Positions 46,531 through 55,513 of a stretch of DNA of 64,000 nucleotides are shown here, piece after piece. Every line of letters begins with the position of its first letter. Positions within the stretch are counted from its first letter, which is position 1. A program made the position numbers and the translations under genes. Under the pieces are notes generated by a model, which saw nothing but the letters and a program-made list of their open reading frames with translations, did no database searches and was not told the DNA's origin. Source of the stretch: an archaeon (GTDB taxonomy: Archaea > Nanobdellota > Nanobdellia > Woesearchaeales > GW2011-AR9). Location: the NCBI GenBank assembly GCA_018670085.1, contig JABHRS010000007.1:1-64000 (forward strand). Reading direction: 5' to 3'.

Positions 46531-49107
46531 TTATTGTTTCTCACCAATAACTGCTTGAACAATTTCTTTTACATCAATTGAACCTGCTTTGGTTTTTGAT
46601 ACATCAAAACCATCTTCACCATACTTGAATTGTACAATTCTACCACTTGCATCACGCACAGTGTGATCGTATTCAACTTTCAAATCTTGCATAGCATTTG
46701 ATAATCTTCGATATAAGTATCCTGATTTAGGAGTACGTAGAGCAGTATCCATCAGAGCGTCACGACCTGTCATAGCTCCAAAAAAGAACTCAGCTGGGTC
46801 TAATCCACTCTTGAAAGAATTTTTAATAAATCCACGAGCAGCAGGAGAGATATCATGTTTCTTAAAATAAGAAAGAGTTCTATCAGTAAAACCTTTATCG
46901 ATTCTTCGACCACGTAGAGCTTGTTGCCCTGTGATAGCTGACATCTGAGCAATGTTTAAAATGTTTCCACGTGCTCCTGATCTTGCCATTACTAAAGCTG
47001 CATTTTCTTTAATTTGTTTCATTGCAACTTCACCGCTTTTATTACGAGCTTTGTTTAATACTTCAAGTAATCTTAATTCAAGAGTCTCTTGAACAGTACG
47101 ACCTGCTAACGCTGGTAATTTACCTGCCTCATATTTTTCAATAATGTCAAATGCTTTTTGCTCACTATCGTTGATACTTTGTTTAACAAGTTCTGCTGTT
47201 TTTGGCATTAAATCAAGGTCTCCAATTCCAATTGAAAATCCTCGTCTTAATAAAACTGCAATCCCTAGCTTCGAAATTTTCCCAAGTAGGTCTGCTGTAA
47301 AAGCTGCGCCATATTGGGAATATAAATTCCGAAGTAATAGTCCACTCTCTTCTCCGAGGTTTGCCTTATCCATCAAACCGCTTTTGAGTTTACCATTGAT
47401 AATTTTTACTTCATTTCCACTTTTATCTTTACCAAAGAATGTGAAATCAGTTGGGAGTAAAGCTGAAAATACTTCTTTTCCATCTAGTTTCTCTTTTTTA
47501 GCTAAATTAGATAAATCACTAACACCACAACTGTATAATAAATCAACAGACTCTGGGTATGATAAAATTAATTCTTTAGTTAGCAAATAGTTACCAGTGA
47601 TTGCGTCGTGAATACTTCCAACTACACTTAAACCGTCACGTGGACTAATTAATTGTGTTTGTACAAGCATTAAAACTTCAGCTTCACTTCTTGCTTCTTC
47701 AGTTTGAGGAACGTGTAAGTTCATCTCATCACCATCAAAGTCTGCGTTATAAGGGTGACAAACTGATGGGTTTAATCTGAATGTTTTACCAGGAAGAACA
47801 CGTACCTTGTGTGCCATCATTGACATTCTGTGTAGGGATGGTTGACGGTTGAAAAGTGCGATATCTCCATCTAAAAGATGACGTTCAACGATGTAACCTT
47901 CAGTTAATTCTTCAGTAATTTCATCCATTGTAAAATCTGCAATTGCTTTACGTTTTCCATCTGGACGAATAATGTAATTTGCACCAGGGTAAACTTTTGG
48001 ACCACGGTTAACAAATTCTAACAAATATGCTTTATTCCATTCAGTAATTCTTTCTGGAATTGTTAAGTGCATTGCCATTTTCTTTGGCACACCAACTTCA
48101 TTAAGACTAATTAATGGGTCTGGACTGATAACTGTTCTTGCTGAAAAGTCAGTTCTTTTACCAGCTAAATTGTGACGAATACGTCCTTCTTTACTTTTAA
48201 TTCTCTTTGTAAGAGTTTTTAGAACTTGTCCACCACGGTGACGTGCTGGAGGAAGCTGTGCTACTGTATTATCAAAATAAGTAGTTACATGATATTGTAA
48301 TAAGTCCCACAGATCTTCAATAATAATCTCTGGTGCTCCTGCGTTAATGTTTTCGAATAGACGCTGGTTAATTCTTACTACATCTCCTAACTTGTGAGTT
48401 AGGTCATCTTCACTACGTTCTCCACTTTCAAGAGTGATACTTGGACGCATAGTTACTGGTGGAATTTGAAGAACAGTTAGGATCATCCATTCTGGACGGA
48501 TAGCAACTGCATTCATACCAAATAATTCTAAATCTTCATCAGGAATTCTCTCAAGCCATGCTCGTAATTCAATTGGTGAGAGTTTACGATCTTCTTCATG
48601 GAAGGTGTATGGTTTTTCAAGTTTTATTTTTCCTTGTTTTGATGCACAATGAGGACATTTACCTTTCCCTTTGTATTTAGTTACAATCTCTCTAACTTGA
48701 CGTCTTTGAGCTTGAACACTTTGATCTTCACCGATTTCTTGTAAGGTGTCGGAATATCTTTTGATATCTTTTTGTGGGATTAAAACTCTTCCACAACTGT
48801 TACAAGTACATTTTAGAAAATCATACACTTGACGTACAAATTTAATATGAACTGTAGGCCTTGCAAGTTCAATATAACCAAAATGACCAAGAGTATCTTT
48901 TAGACGAAGACCGTCTGTTCGACAAACAAGCCCAGGATCAATTACACCAAGTCTTGTGTCCATAAGTCCACCATCTACAGGGTATCCTTCTCGATCGTAA
49001 AGTTCTGGAGTTACAATTTTAGCTGCAGCCATTGCTTTAATCATTTTTGGAGAGAGGACTCTAAATTGAATTGATCCTACTTTTTTGGAGATAAATTGTG
49101 GTCTCAT
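46531..49107 (-). CDS. rpoA1: RNA polymerase subunit A'
   Basis: The 858-residue subunit holds the catalytic metal-A motif YNADFDGDEMNLHVPQT. It also has the N-terminal zinc clamp cysteines (CTCNSCGRVL and CPHCASKQGK), the rudder/lid region GKRTDFSARTVISPDPLI and the bridge helix-funnel region MTGRDALMDTALRTPKSGYL. GAGGAAAAAACC precedes the ATG. Its order with rpoB genes upstream and rpoA2 downstream is canonical for archaea. Confidence 0.98.
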   Translation of the reverse strand: MRPQFISKKVGSIQFRVLSPKMIKAMAAAKIVTPELYDREGYPVDGGLMDTRLGVIDPGLVCRTDGLRLKDTLGHFGYIELARPTVHIKFVRQVYDFLKCTCNSCGRVLIPQKDIKRYSDTLQEIGEDQSVQAQRRQVREIVTKYKGKGKCPHCASKQGKIKLEKPYTFHEEDRKLSPIELRAWLERIPDEDLELFGMNAVAIRPEWMILTVLQIPPVTMRPSITLESGERSEDDLTHKLGDVVRINQRLFENINAGAPEIIIEDLWDLLQYHVTTYFDNTVAQLPPARHRGGQVLKTLTKRIKSKEGRIRHNLAGKRTDFSARTVISPDPLISLNEVGVPKKMAMHLTIPERITEWNKAYLLEFVNRGPKVYPGANYIIRPDGKRKAIADFTMDEITEELTEGYIVERHLLDGDIALFNRQPSLHRMSMMAHKVRVLPGKTFRLNPSVCHPYNADFDGDEMNLHVPQTEEARSEAEVLMLVQTQLISPRDGLSVVGSIHDAITGNYLLTKELILSYPESVDLLYSCGVSDLSNLAKKEKLDGKEVFSALLPTDFTFFGKDKSGNEVKIINGKLKSGLMDKANLGEESGLLLRNLYSQYGAAFTADLLGKISKLGIAVLLRRGFSIGIGDLDLMPKTAELVKQSINDSEQKAFDIIEKYEAGKLPALAGRTVQETLELRLLEVLNKARNKSGEVAMKQIKENAALVMARSGARGNILNIAQMSAITGQQALRGRRIDKGFTDRTLSYFKKHDISPAARGFIKNSFKSGLDPAEFFFGAMTGRDALMDTALRTPKSGYLYRRLSNAMQDLKVEYDHTVRDASGRIVQFKYGEDGFDVSKTKAGSIDVKEIVQAVIGEKQ

Positions 49108-49203
49108 GGTTTTTTCCTCGGTATGTTATGTGTATATTGTTATTGAATTTTTTGTTTGTTCTTTCTTTTTTTGTTTTTATTTGTTAAAATTGTAATAAAA
49201 AAA

Positions 49204-51009
49204 TTAAAACTTATCTTTCAAAGTTATATGTGGATATATTCCAAGTGAAAGTAACTCGTTTAATAATAGTTTAAACGCGTAACTCATCTCAACGTATGCC
49301 ATATCTGAGTCGTCACCATAAATTGGACTCTTTAACTGTTTAGTTCGTCCGTCAAAGTACCCAATTAAACCTGATTTCATACAAACAGGAACAGAGACTT
49401 TATCGGAATCGAATCTTTCTTTTAACAGTAAAGTTGCACCATGAGCTACGAATGTATCTTTCTCCATCTCTCCTAGTCTAAGTCCACCTTCACGAGCTTT
49501 ACCTTCAGTTGGTTGACGAGTTAAAAGTTGAATTGGTCCACGTGCACGTGATTGCATTTTGTTAGCTACCATATGTCTTAGACGTAAATAGTACATGTTA
49601 CCAACATAGATTCTAGCAACCATTCTTTTTCCTGAGATACCATCATACATAACTTCGGTTCCATCTTCTTTAAATCCTAATCTGGAAAGTTCATCTCTTA
49701 GATCAACTTCTTTTTCAGAATCAAATAATGATGCATCAACATGACGAGCAGCAAGTGCTCCAACTTTTGCACCAATTAGTTCTAATAAATGTGAAACTGT
49801 CATTCTTGAAGATACTCCGTGCGGTGTGAAAATTAAATCTGGAGTAACTCCTGATTGTGTGAAAGGTAAATCAGCACTTGGAATTAAAATACCAACAACT
49901 CCTTTCTGACCATGACGGGAAGTAAATTTATCACCAATCTCTGGGATTCTTTCTTCACGAAGTCTTACTTGGATTAATTTGTTTCCTTCTTCACTTTCAG
50001 TTAAAGTAATGAAATCTGCAATACCACGTTCACCGTGTTTTAGAGCAACTGAACTTTCACGACGTACACCAACTGATAAATTGTATTCATCTAAACTGTT
50101 AAGAAATCTTGGAGGTGAAGTTCTTCCAATAACAACATCGCCTTCATTAAGCTTTGCTTCTGGGTAAATGATTCCGTCTTCTTCTAAAAATTTATATTCA
50201 GCTTCAGTTCGGTATCCTTTGGTTTCTTTATCAGGAATTTCTAATTCATCTGTTAATCCACCACTGTATCTTAATAATTCAGCACTAACCGGTCTAAAAT
50301 AACTACTTCTAGCTAGACCTCTTTGGACACTACTCTTGTTTAGGATAACTCCATCTTCCATGTTATATCCTTTATAGGACATGATAGCAACTACAATGTT
50401 TTGACCTGCTGGATGTTCAGCGTAATTTGTAACGTCGTGTAATTGTGTTTTAATAATTGGATATTGTGGGTAATGCATTAGGTTAGAATCCATATCCATT
50501 CGAATATGATAGTTAGCTGCATAAAATCCGATTGCCTGTTTTTGGTTTTTACTACCAATAATTAAACGAGATGATGGGTTAAAGTTTCCAAAAGGTACAA
50601 GTGCAGTAGTAATCCCAACAATTGAACCTTGAGTGATCTCTACATGTGTATGGTTCTCTGTGATTTGGTCTTCAATAAATGCAACAAGTGCATTTTCTTC
50701 TTCACCAGCATCAAGATATTCAATAACTCCTTGTTTAGTTAAATCGTCCCAAGTAATTTCTCCTGCAGTTAATTGTTCAATATGTTTTTCAGTTAACAGA
50801 GATTTTCCGCCTTTCACAATAATTAAAGGACGAAGGCTACGACCTTTTTGTGAAGAAATGTGGATCTCATTGGTAATTGTGTTGTGATAAACATTTGCTT
50901 GGATCTCAACTTGACCTTTACGTCTTTGATCTTTGAAATCCTCGATGAATAGTGCAGCATTATCTACAGTACCTAGATATTTTTGATTTACATATACTTC
51001 TGTTGCCAT
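49204..51009 (-). CDS. rpoB1: RNA polymerase subunit B'
   Basis: The 601-residue protein is the C-terminal part of the second-largest subunit: NIVVAIMSYKGYNMEDGVIL, RIPEIGDKFTSRHGQKGVVG, DLIFTPHGVSSRMTVSHLLE and RGPIQLLTRQPTEGKAREGG. In it, GDKFTSRHGQKG and the following segments contact the active site. The wall zinc-binding site seems minimal, since Cys are few near the end (VPVCMKSGLIGYF). It follows rpoB2 by 55 bases. Confidence 0.97.
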   Translation of the reverse strand: MATEVYVNQKYLGTVDNAALFIEDFKDQRRKGQVEIQANVYHNTITNEIHISSQKGRSLRPLIIVKGGKSLLTEKHIEQLTAGEITWDDLTKQGVIEYLDAGEEENALVAFIEDQITENHTHVEITQGSIVGITTALVPFGNFNPSSRLIIGSKNQKQAIGFYAANYHIRMDMDSNLMHYPQYPIIKTQLHDVTNYAEHPAGQNIVVAIMSYKGYNMEDGVILNKSSVQRGLARSSYFRPVSAELLRYSGGLTDELEIPDKETKGYRTEAEYKFLEEDGIIYPEAKLNEGDVVIGRTSPPRFLNSLDEYNLSVGVRRESSVALKHGERGIADFITLTESEEGNKLIQVRLREERIPEIGDKFTSRHGQKGVVGILIPSADLPFTQSGVTPDLIFTPHGVSSRMTVSHLLELIGAKVGALAARHVDASLFDSEKEVDLRDELSRLGFKEDGTEVMYDGISGKRMVARIYVGNMYYLRLRHMVANKMQSRARGPIQLLTRQPTEGKAREGGLRLGEMEKDTFVAHGATLLLKERFDSDKVSVPVCMKSGLIGYFDGRTKQLKSPIYGDDSDMAYVEMSYAFKLLLNELLSLGIYPHITLKDKF

Positions 51010-51064
51010 TGTTTTTTGCCTTTATTTTTTTAATTATTATGTTCAGTAATTATCTATATGTTAA

Positions 51065-52546
51065 TTATTGTACTTCTTTTACTCCAAGTTCTTTTACTTG
51101 TTCAAGTAACTTAGTATCATCCATACTTTGGGAAATACTACAAAGCATTGCCATGTTTTTTCTAAGACCAATGTTTGTTCCTTCTGGAGTTTCAATTGGA
51201 CAAAGTCTTCCAATATGAGTACAGTGCAGAGCACGAGCTTCGAAGTTTTCTTGTGAACTGGAAAGTGGTGAGTTAACCTTTTGAAGGTGTGAAACCATTC
51301 CTAAAAAGTTAGCACGATCAATTCTTTGGGAAATACCTTGACGTCCGCCAACCCATTCTCCAGTTGCCATAGAGGAATAGATTCTAGACGTTAATAACTT
51401 ATCACGAATTATAACTCTAATTGATGGGAGTTTACCACGTTTAATGATTCTTTGAAAGTTGTAAAGAATATCATTAATTAGTAATTTGAAATTTGCACGG
51501 AATAAATCAAGTAATAAATCACCTGATAATCTTAGTCTCTTATTCATATAATGATCTTTGTCATTGAATGGAATTTCTCCCAGTTTTGCTCTAATTAATT
51601 TTTTGAACATTTTACACAAGTTTTTAGCTTTAACTGCTCGACTCGCTTTATCTCTCCCAATATGTGGTAAGAAATATTTGTCAATCATATCACGTGCTCT
51701 CTCAACTCTTACTTCTTTTGTTTGAGTGAACCCGCTTTTACGAGCTAAAGTATCAAATGCATCTTCTTGATCTCGAACATCTGCGAATTCAAATAAGTTA
51801 ATTAGAACATCTTCATAACTTTCATTGCCACAAATTTCTTTCATGATTTGTTCATCTTTTAACATACCAAGAGCTTTTAGAAGTACTACAATTGGAACTT
51901 CTTTCATTCTAGTAAAGGAGATTTGAGCAATTCCATCTTTCTTGTTAAAACTTAATAAATGAGGGATTTTATATGATCCTTCAGCTGAAAAGATTCTTCC
52001 AGTTGGAGACATTGTTTTTTGATCTTGTTCGATTACAAAGTTATTCTCTGCTAGATCTTCAATGGTAACTAGAACTCTTTCTGTTCCATTAATAATAAAG
52101 TATCCACCAGGGTCGTTAGGGTCTTCACCTTTAACAATTAATTCTTCTCGGTTTAGATCTTTAAGATTACAATAATCACTTCTTAGCATAATAGGTAATT
52201 TTCCAACTTCTGCTTGAAAGTTTTCTCTTTGAACATCGTTAATGTATGATGAAATCTCAAGAAAGATTGGTGCTGAGTAAGAAATTTTTCTAAGGCGAGC
52301 TTCACTTGGGAAAATTGCACGGCGTGAACCATCTGCTTCAATAATTTGAGGTTTACCAACAGTAATTTTTCCAAAACGGATTTTAAATGATTCAATATTA
52401 TGAGGGATAATGTTTGGTTCAGCTTCTTTATTTTCTTCAATAACCTCTTTGAGTCCTTGGTTTATGAAATTGTTAAATGACCGAATACTACTTTCAACGA
52501 ATTTTTTTTCTTCGAAATATTTCTTGATTAAGATGGATTTGTCCAT
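51065..52546 (-). CDS. rpoB2: RNA polymerase subunit B''
   Basis: The 493-residue N-terminal part of the second-largest subunit has SFKIRFGKITVGKPQIIEAD, PIMLRSDYCNLKDL, GYFIINGTERVLVTIEDLAE and the fork region ARALHCTHIGRLCPIETPEG then TNIGL. The break between B'' and B' falls soon after fork loop 2, as in other archaea with split B. GAGGCAACCAC precedes the ATG. It follows rpoH by 72 bases. Confidence 0.97.
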   Translation of the reverse strand: MDKSILIKKYFEEKKFVESSIRSFNNFINQGLKEVIEENKEAEPNIIPHNIESFKIRFGKITVGKPQIIEADGSRRAIFPSEARLRKISYSAPIFLEISSYINDVQRENFQAEVGKLPIMLRSDYCNLKDLNREELIVKGEDPNDPGGYFIINGTERVLVTIEDLAENNFVIEQDQKTMSPTGRIFSAEGSYKIPHLLSFNKKDGIAQISFTRMKEVPIVVLLKALGMLKDEQIMKEICGNESYEDVLINLFEFADVRDQEDAFDTLARKSGFTQTKEVRVERARDMIDKYFLPHIGRDKASRAVKAKNLCKMFKKLIRAKLGEIPFNDKDHYMNKRLRLSGDLLLDLFRANFKLLINDILYNFQRIIKRGKLPSIRVIIRDKLLTSRIYSSMATGEWVGGRQGISQRIDRANFLGMVSHLQKVNSPLSSSQENFEARALHCTHIGRLCPIETPEGTNIGLRKNMAMLCSISQSMDDTKLLEQVKELGVKEVQ

Positions 52547-52618
52547 TGTGGTTGCCTCATGATTATTTTGAATATTTTGTTGGTTTTTGATTAAATAATT
52601 TTAATTGGTATTTGATAA

Positions 52619-52849
52619 TTATTTATTAATTATAACTCGATAATATGTACTCACTCCTGCGCTTCTACTTTCTCGAGTAATTTTTACAATATCTCCTTGG
52701 TTCGGTTCTAAATCTTTAACTGCAGCATCAGTTGCTAAGATTTTTGGGAGTTCTCTAATAGAGATATGATAACTTGCTAGAATTTCAGCTTTTTGTTTAT
52801 CATTAAGTAAAGTATGTTCTGGGATAAAACTGTGGTTTTGGGTTGGCAT
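52619..52849 (-). CDS. rpoH: RNA polymerase subunit H
   Basis: The 76-residue protein has the RpoH/Rpb5 C-terminal fold: HSFIPEHTLLNDKQKAEILA, SIRELPKILATDAAVKDLEP, GDIVKITRESRSAG and TYYRVIIN. The ORF track extends 45 codons further into tRNA-Lys; the ATG at 52849 is preceded by GGAGATTAAC and matches the family start. It heads the polymerase cluster. Confidence 0.96.
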   Translation of the reverse strand: MPTQNHSFIPEHTLLNDKQKAEILASYHISIRELPKILATDAAVKDLEPNQGDIVKITRESRSAGVSTYYRVIINK

Positions 52850-52909
52850 TGTTAATCTCCTGTGATTGTTGGTTGATGATTTTCTTTGAATTGTTTTGAA
52901 TGAAAAAAA

Positions 52910-53032
52910 TGGCGGGCCGGACGGGATTTGAACCCGCGACCACTTGATATCTTCACAATAAAAAAGATAAATCTCTCTTATCATTATACTTGACTAAAAG
53001 TCAAGTGCTCTACCAAGCTGAGCTACCAGCCC
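52910..53032 (-). tRNA. tRNA-Lys(UUU) with an anticodon-loop intron
   Basis: Minus strand: GGGCTGG (1-7) pairs with CCGGCCC (66-72), TA at 8-9, D-stem GCTC/GAGC, anticodon stem CTTGA/TCAAG with loop CTTTTA (anticodon TTT) and T-arm GCGGG-TTCAAAT-CCCGT. An intron of about 46 bases interrupts at 37/38; its first bases (GTCAAG) imitate the true 3' stem strand. Discriminator G is followed by CCA encoded in the gene. It lies 61 bases before rpoH. Confidence 0.93.
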
Positions 53033-53067
53033 GCAATGATTTGGATTTTCTCGCTTCTTTACTTTTT

Positions 53068-53159
53068 AGTAAAAAAGCACCCTGGCCGGATAACAACAAT
53101 TCGCTGTGCAAATTCTTGAACCCGTCCAACTCATATCTCCTAACCATAAGATTAGGAAG
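53068..53159 (-). other. tRNA-like spacer between tRNA-Asp and tRNA-Lys
   Basis: Minus strand reads a 6-bp hairpin (TCCTAA/TTAGGA), then ACGGGTTCAAG (T-stem plus T-loop-like), a hairpin AATTTGC/GCGAATT, and TCCGGCCAGGGTGC. The last segment nearly repeats the CCGGCCAGGGCGC 3' end of the adjacent tRNA-Asp. No matching 5' half or anticodon arm could be placed. It may be a degenerate copy of a tRNA 3' half or an intron-split tRNA that was not resolved. Confidence 0.3.
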
Positions 53160-53273
53160 CGCCCTGGCCGGGGATCGAACCCGGATCGGGGCCTTTCTTT
53201 GGAAGAGCTGAAATTTTGATTTTAACACCACTTCCTCGACAGGGCCCCATGATAACCATTACACTACCAAGGC
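53160..53273 (-). tRNA. tRNA-Asp(GUC) with an anticodon-loop intron
   Basis: Minus strand: GCCTTGG (1-7) pairs with CCAGGGC (66-72, one G-U), TA, D-arm GTGTAATGGTTATCAT, anticodon stem GGGCC/GGCCC with loop CTGTCG (anticodon GTC) and T-arm CCGGG-TTCGATC-CCCGG. About 40 bases of intron lie at 37/38, with GGAAG/CTTCC able to pair inside. Discriminator is G; CCA is not encoded. Confidence 0.92.
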
Positions 53274-53412
53274 ATTATTTTGATTATGAGTTTTCCTGAT
53301 ATTTTTGTTTGAATTTTACTAAAGCGCTATCTCTACATTAAATCAATGATTTGTATAGAAGAATGCGCCACATTAAGTATGCATGCAAAGTGGCTCTTTA
53401 TAAATCTTTCTG
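53274..53412 (-). promoter_or_regulatory. Promoter and structured leader of the tRNA-Asp/tRNA-Lys unit
   Basis: On the minus strand GAAAGA followed by TTTATAAA (about 53397-53410) is a good BRE/TATA pair directed at the tRNA genes. Between it and tRNA-Asp lies an imperfect hairpin bounded by GCGC (about 53324-53370) with AAATCA...TGATTT inside. TGCATGC occurs near the expected start site. No coding sequence is present. Confidence 0.45.
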
Positions 53413-53447
53413 TGAAAGAGGAGTATATTTGGCTTTTTGGCATGTTT

Positions 53448-53894
53448 TCAGGGTTTTTGGGGTGGATTTTGTTGCTTATTTTTTAGGTTTTTTTCGATAA
53501 TATTTTTTATTTTTTCTCGCAATGCATTAGGAATTGAAAATGTTTTGTCATAAGGTGCATAATTTTTACTCCATCTCTCATCTGTGAATTTAGTATTTAA
53601 AAAAGATCTATCTTTTTGATATCTAGGGATTATGTGGATATGTAAATGATTTGTTCGATTACCAAGGGAAGCATAGTTCATTCTGTCAGGCTGCCACAAT
53701 TCTGTTAGAGTGTTGTTAAGGTCTTTTGTTATTTTAAAAAATTCTTCTCTTTCTTTGGATGTGGTTTCTATAAAATCATCTGCATCTTTTCTTTTGCACC
53801 ATAAAATGCATCTTCCTAGGTGACATTGGTTTGGATGGAGCATAATATCCCAGAATTGATATTTTTTGATGATTAGTTGTTCAACATCTTCCAT
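53448..53894 (-). CDS. HIT-family hydrolase
   Basis: The 148-residue protein carries NRTNHLHIHIIPRYQKD, the histidine-triad signature H-x-H-x-H. It also has the upstream HPNQCHLGRCILWCKRKDAD and FIETTSKEREEFFKITKDLN typical of Ap4A-hydrolase-like HIT proteins. They hydrolyse nucleoside phosphoramidates or dinucleoside polyphosphates. The C-terminus is Lys/Gln/Pro-rich. It is divergent from the HAD gene at 53987. Confidence 0.85.
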   Translation of the reverse strand: MEDVEQLIIKKYQFWDIMLHPNQCHLGRCILWCKRKDADDFIETTSKEREEFFKITKDLNNTLTELWQPDRMNYASLGNRTNHLHIHIIPRYQKDRSFLNTKFTDERWSKNYAPYDKTFSIPNALREKIKNIIEKNLKNKQQNPPQKP

Positions 53895-53986
53895 CTGGCA
53901 TTGGAAATGTGTTGAGTTATTAATTATTTCTATTTATTGTTAAGATTGTTAAGAAAGTTTATAACCTCATTCTTTATGGTAGTTTT

Positions 53987-54595
53987 ATGATTAAAGTAAT
54001 TATTTTTGATCTTTGGGAAACCTTGGGTACTAAGAATGTAGGAATCTCTAGTACTTTGTTGAATCATTTTGGTTTCACAAAGAATCATGACTTGCTGGTA
54101 AAATATGAAAATGCTATCCAACTGAAAAAATTTTCAACAGTTGAAGATTTGGCAACTTCTTTTTTGAGTGATTTTGAACTTGATCAGAGTCAAGAGAATA
54201 TTAAATTCGTGGTGGATACTCTTCAGGCTGGAGTTACAAAAGCTACAATATTTGATGGAATTTATGAACTGCTTGAAGAATTAGCTGTTAATTATAGGTT
54301 GGGTTTGGTATCAAATACTACTGTCTTTGAATCAAAGTTGATTTTTGATTGGAAAATTGATCATTTTTTCGATGTTAAAATTTTCTCATGGGAAATTGGG
54401 CTGATTAAACCAGATCCTAAAGTTTTTGGATTAATTTGTTCTAAGCTGGATGCTCAATCATCTGATGTTCTGTTTATCGACGATGGATCGAAGAATGTGG
54501 TGGCTGCGCGGAAACTTGGGATGCAGGCGATTCGATTTGAATCAGTTGGTCAGTTGAAGCAAGAGTTGGGTGTTTTGTTGAAAAAAAGGTTATAG
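53987..54595 (+). CDS. HAD-superfamily hydrolase with altered motif I
   Basis: The 202-residue protein has motif I IIFDLWETLG, motif II LGLVSNTTVFESKL and motif III/IV GLIKPDPKVFGLIC with VLFIDDGSKNVVAARKLGMQ. These give the HAD Rossmann core with a helical cap between motifs I and II. In motif I the second Asp (D-x-D) is replaced by Trp, as in haloacid-dehalogenase-like enzymes and in some inactive members. The substrate is unknown. Its stop lies at the stop of the convergent PhoU gene. Confidence 0.8.
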   Translation: MIKVIIFDLWETLGTKNVGISSTLLNHFGFTKNHDLLVKYENAIQLKKFSTVEDLATSFLSDFELDQSQENIKFVVDTLQAGVTKATIFDGIYELLEELAVNYRLGLVSNTTVFESKLIFDWKIDHFFDVKIFSWEIGLIKPDPKVFGLICSKLDAQSSDVLFIDDGSKNVVAARKLGMQAIRFESVGQLKQELGVLLKKRL

Positions 54596-55429
54596 TTACT
54601 TCCTCTCTTCTACTAAATATCCAATATTGTTATACAACATTTCCATTAGGCTATAGACTAGTCCATCTAAATATGTTCTTTTTGGATATTTTTTGATCGC
54701 AGGTTTGAGTAGTAGATATAGGTTGTCAAAATCTTTAGCAAATATCAAATCTACATATTTTTGAACTAAATCAGAGATTGCTTTTGCAACTTTTCTGTTT
54801 TTTTTGATATTTTTAGCAATATATCTTAGTTGATCTCCTACAGACTCAAAAGTTGCAAGTAATAAAAATTGACGATAACTTGCCTCATTTGATTGATACT
54901 TGTTTAGATATCTCATACAGTATAGGATGTGTTGATCTAAAATTCGTTCTTGGCTTTGATATTCCTTCTCAGTAATTTGATTTGATACAACTAGTTGGAT
55001 GTCTTCTGCTTGTTTAACCAATTGGTGTCCTGCTCTACGAAGAATAACTTCAAAATTATCCTCTGGAACTGCAACAATGTTGCGAAAAATTGTTTTTGTG
55101 CTACTATGTTTGGATATGGCAAAACCCATCATGTGAGGAACAATCTGATTCATTAGTTCCGGGGATCTGTGGACAATTTCTATCACATCATATCCATCCA
55201 TATATTTGCCGAGCAGAATGTGAAAAAACATACTGCGACGTTTACAATGACGAAGATCAAGGGAAGTTTTTTTTGTCGTCCTTTGTTTGCTGCTTTGAAT
55301 GACTAGTCTATCGTTGCCTTCTGTGACTTCTATAACTTGGCCTGCTGTTAATTTTCTTTCCTTGAGCCATTTACTCGGCAGTGTGACTGTGAGTGCTCCA
55401 CGTCCTTGTTTGACTAGTTTTCGTTGCAT
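54596..55429 (-). CDS. Regulator with AbrB-type DNA-binding domain and PhoU-like domain
   Basis: The ATG at 55429 starts QRKLVKQGRGALTVTLPSKW, an archaeal SpoVT/AbrB swapped-hairpin domain (residues 1-50). A mainly helical PhoU-like region follows to residue 277, with FATFESVGDQLRYIAKNI-type repeats and DQHILYCMRYLNKYQ. Such proteins occur in phosphate regulation in archaea. The ORF track's upstream 61 codons are non-coding. A perfect 20-bp palindrome overlaps its promoter (55455-55474), suggesting autoregulation. Confidence 0.8.
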   Translation of the reverse strand: MQRKLVKQGRGALTVTLPSKWLKERKLTAGQVIEVTEGNDRLVIQSSKQRTTKKTSLDLRHCKRRSMFFHILLGKYMDGYDVIEIVHRSPELMNQIVPHMMGFAISKHSSTKTIFRNIVAVPEDNFEVILRRAGHQLVKQAEDIQLVVSNQITEKEYQSQERILDQHILYCMRYLNKYQSNEASYRQFLLLATFESVGDQLRYIAKNIKKNRKVAKAISDLVQKYVDLIFAKDFDNLYLLLKPAIKKYPKRTYLDGLVYSLMEMLYNNIGYLVEERK

Positions 55430-55454
55430 TTTGTTTCTTAAATCCTGGCAGTTA

Positions 55455-55474
55455 TATTTGTTATATAACAAATA
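55455..55474. promoter_or_regulatory. Perfect 20-bp palindrome over the promoter of the AbrB-PhoU gene
   Basis: TATTTGTTAT followed by ATAACAAATA is a perfect inverted repeat. Its centre TTATATAA is the TATA box of the minus-strand regulator gene, about 26 bases before the expected start. The divergent gene at 55514 starts 40 bases away with its own TATA (GAATATAAAT). It is a strong operator candidate for a dimeric DNA-binding protein, probably the regulator itself. Confidence 0.6.
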
Positions 55475-55513
55475 GAAGTTGAATATAAATGTTTGTTTTT
55501 CTTGGATATTAGT

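Noticed and set aside
53010-53231. 73-residue ORFs on both strands over the tRNA-Lys/tRNA-Asp region
   Set aside because: They translate tRNA genes and their spacer and have no independent coding evidence.
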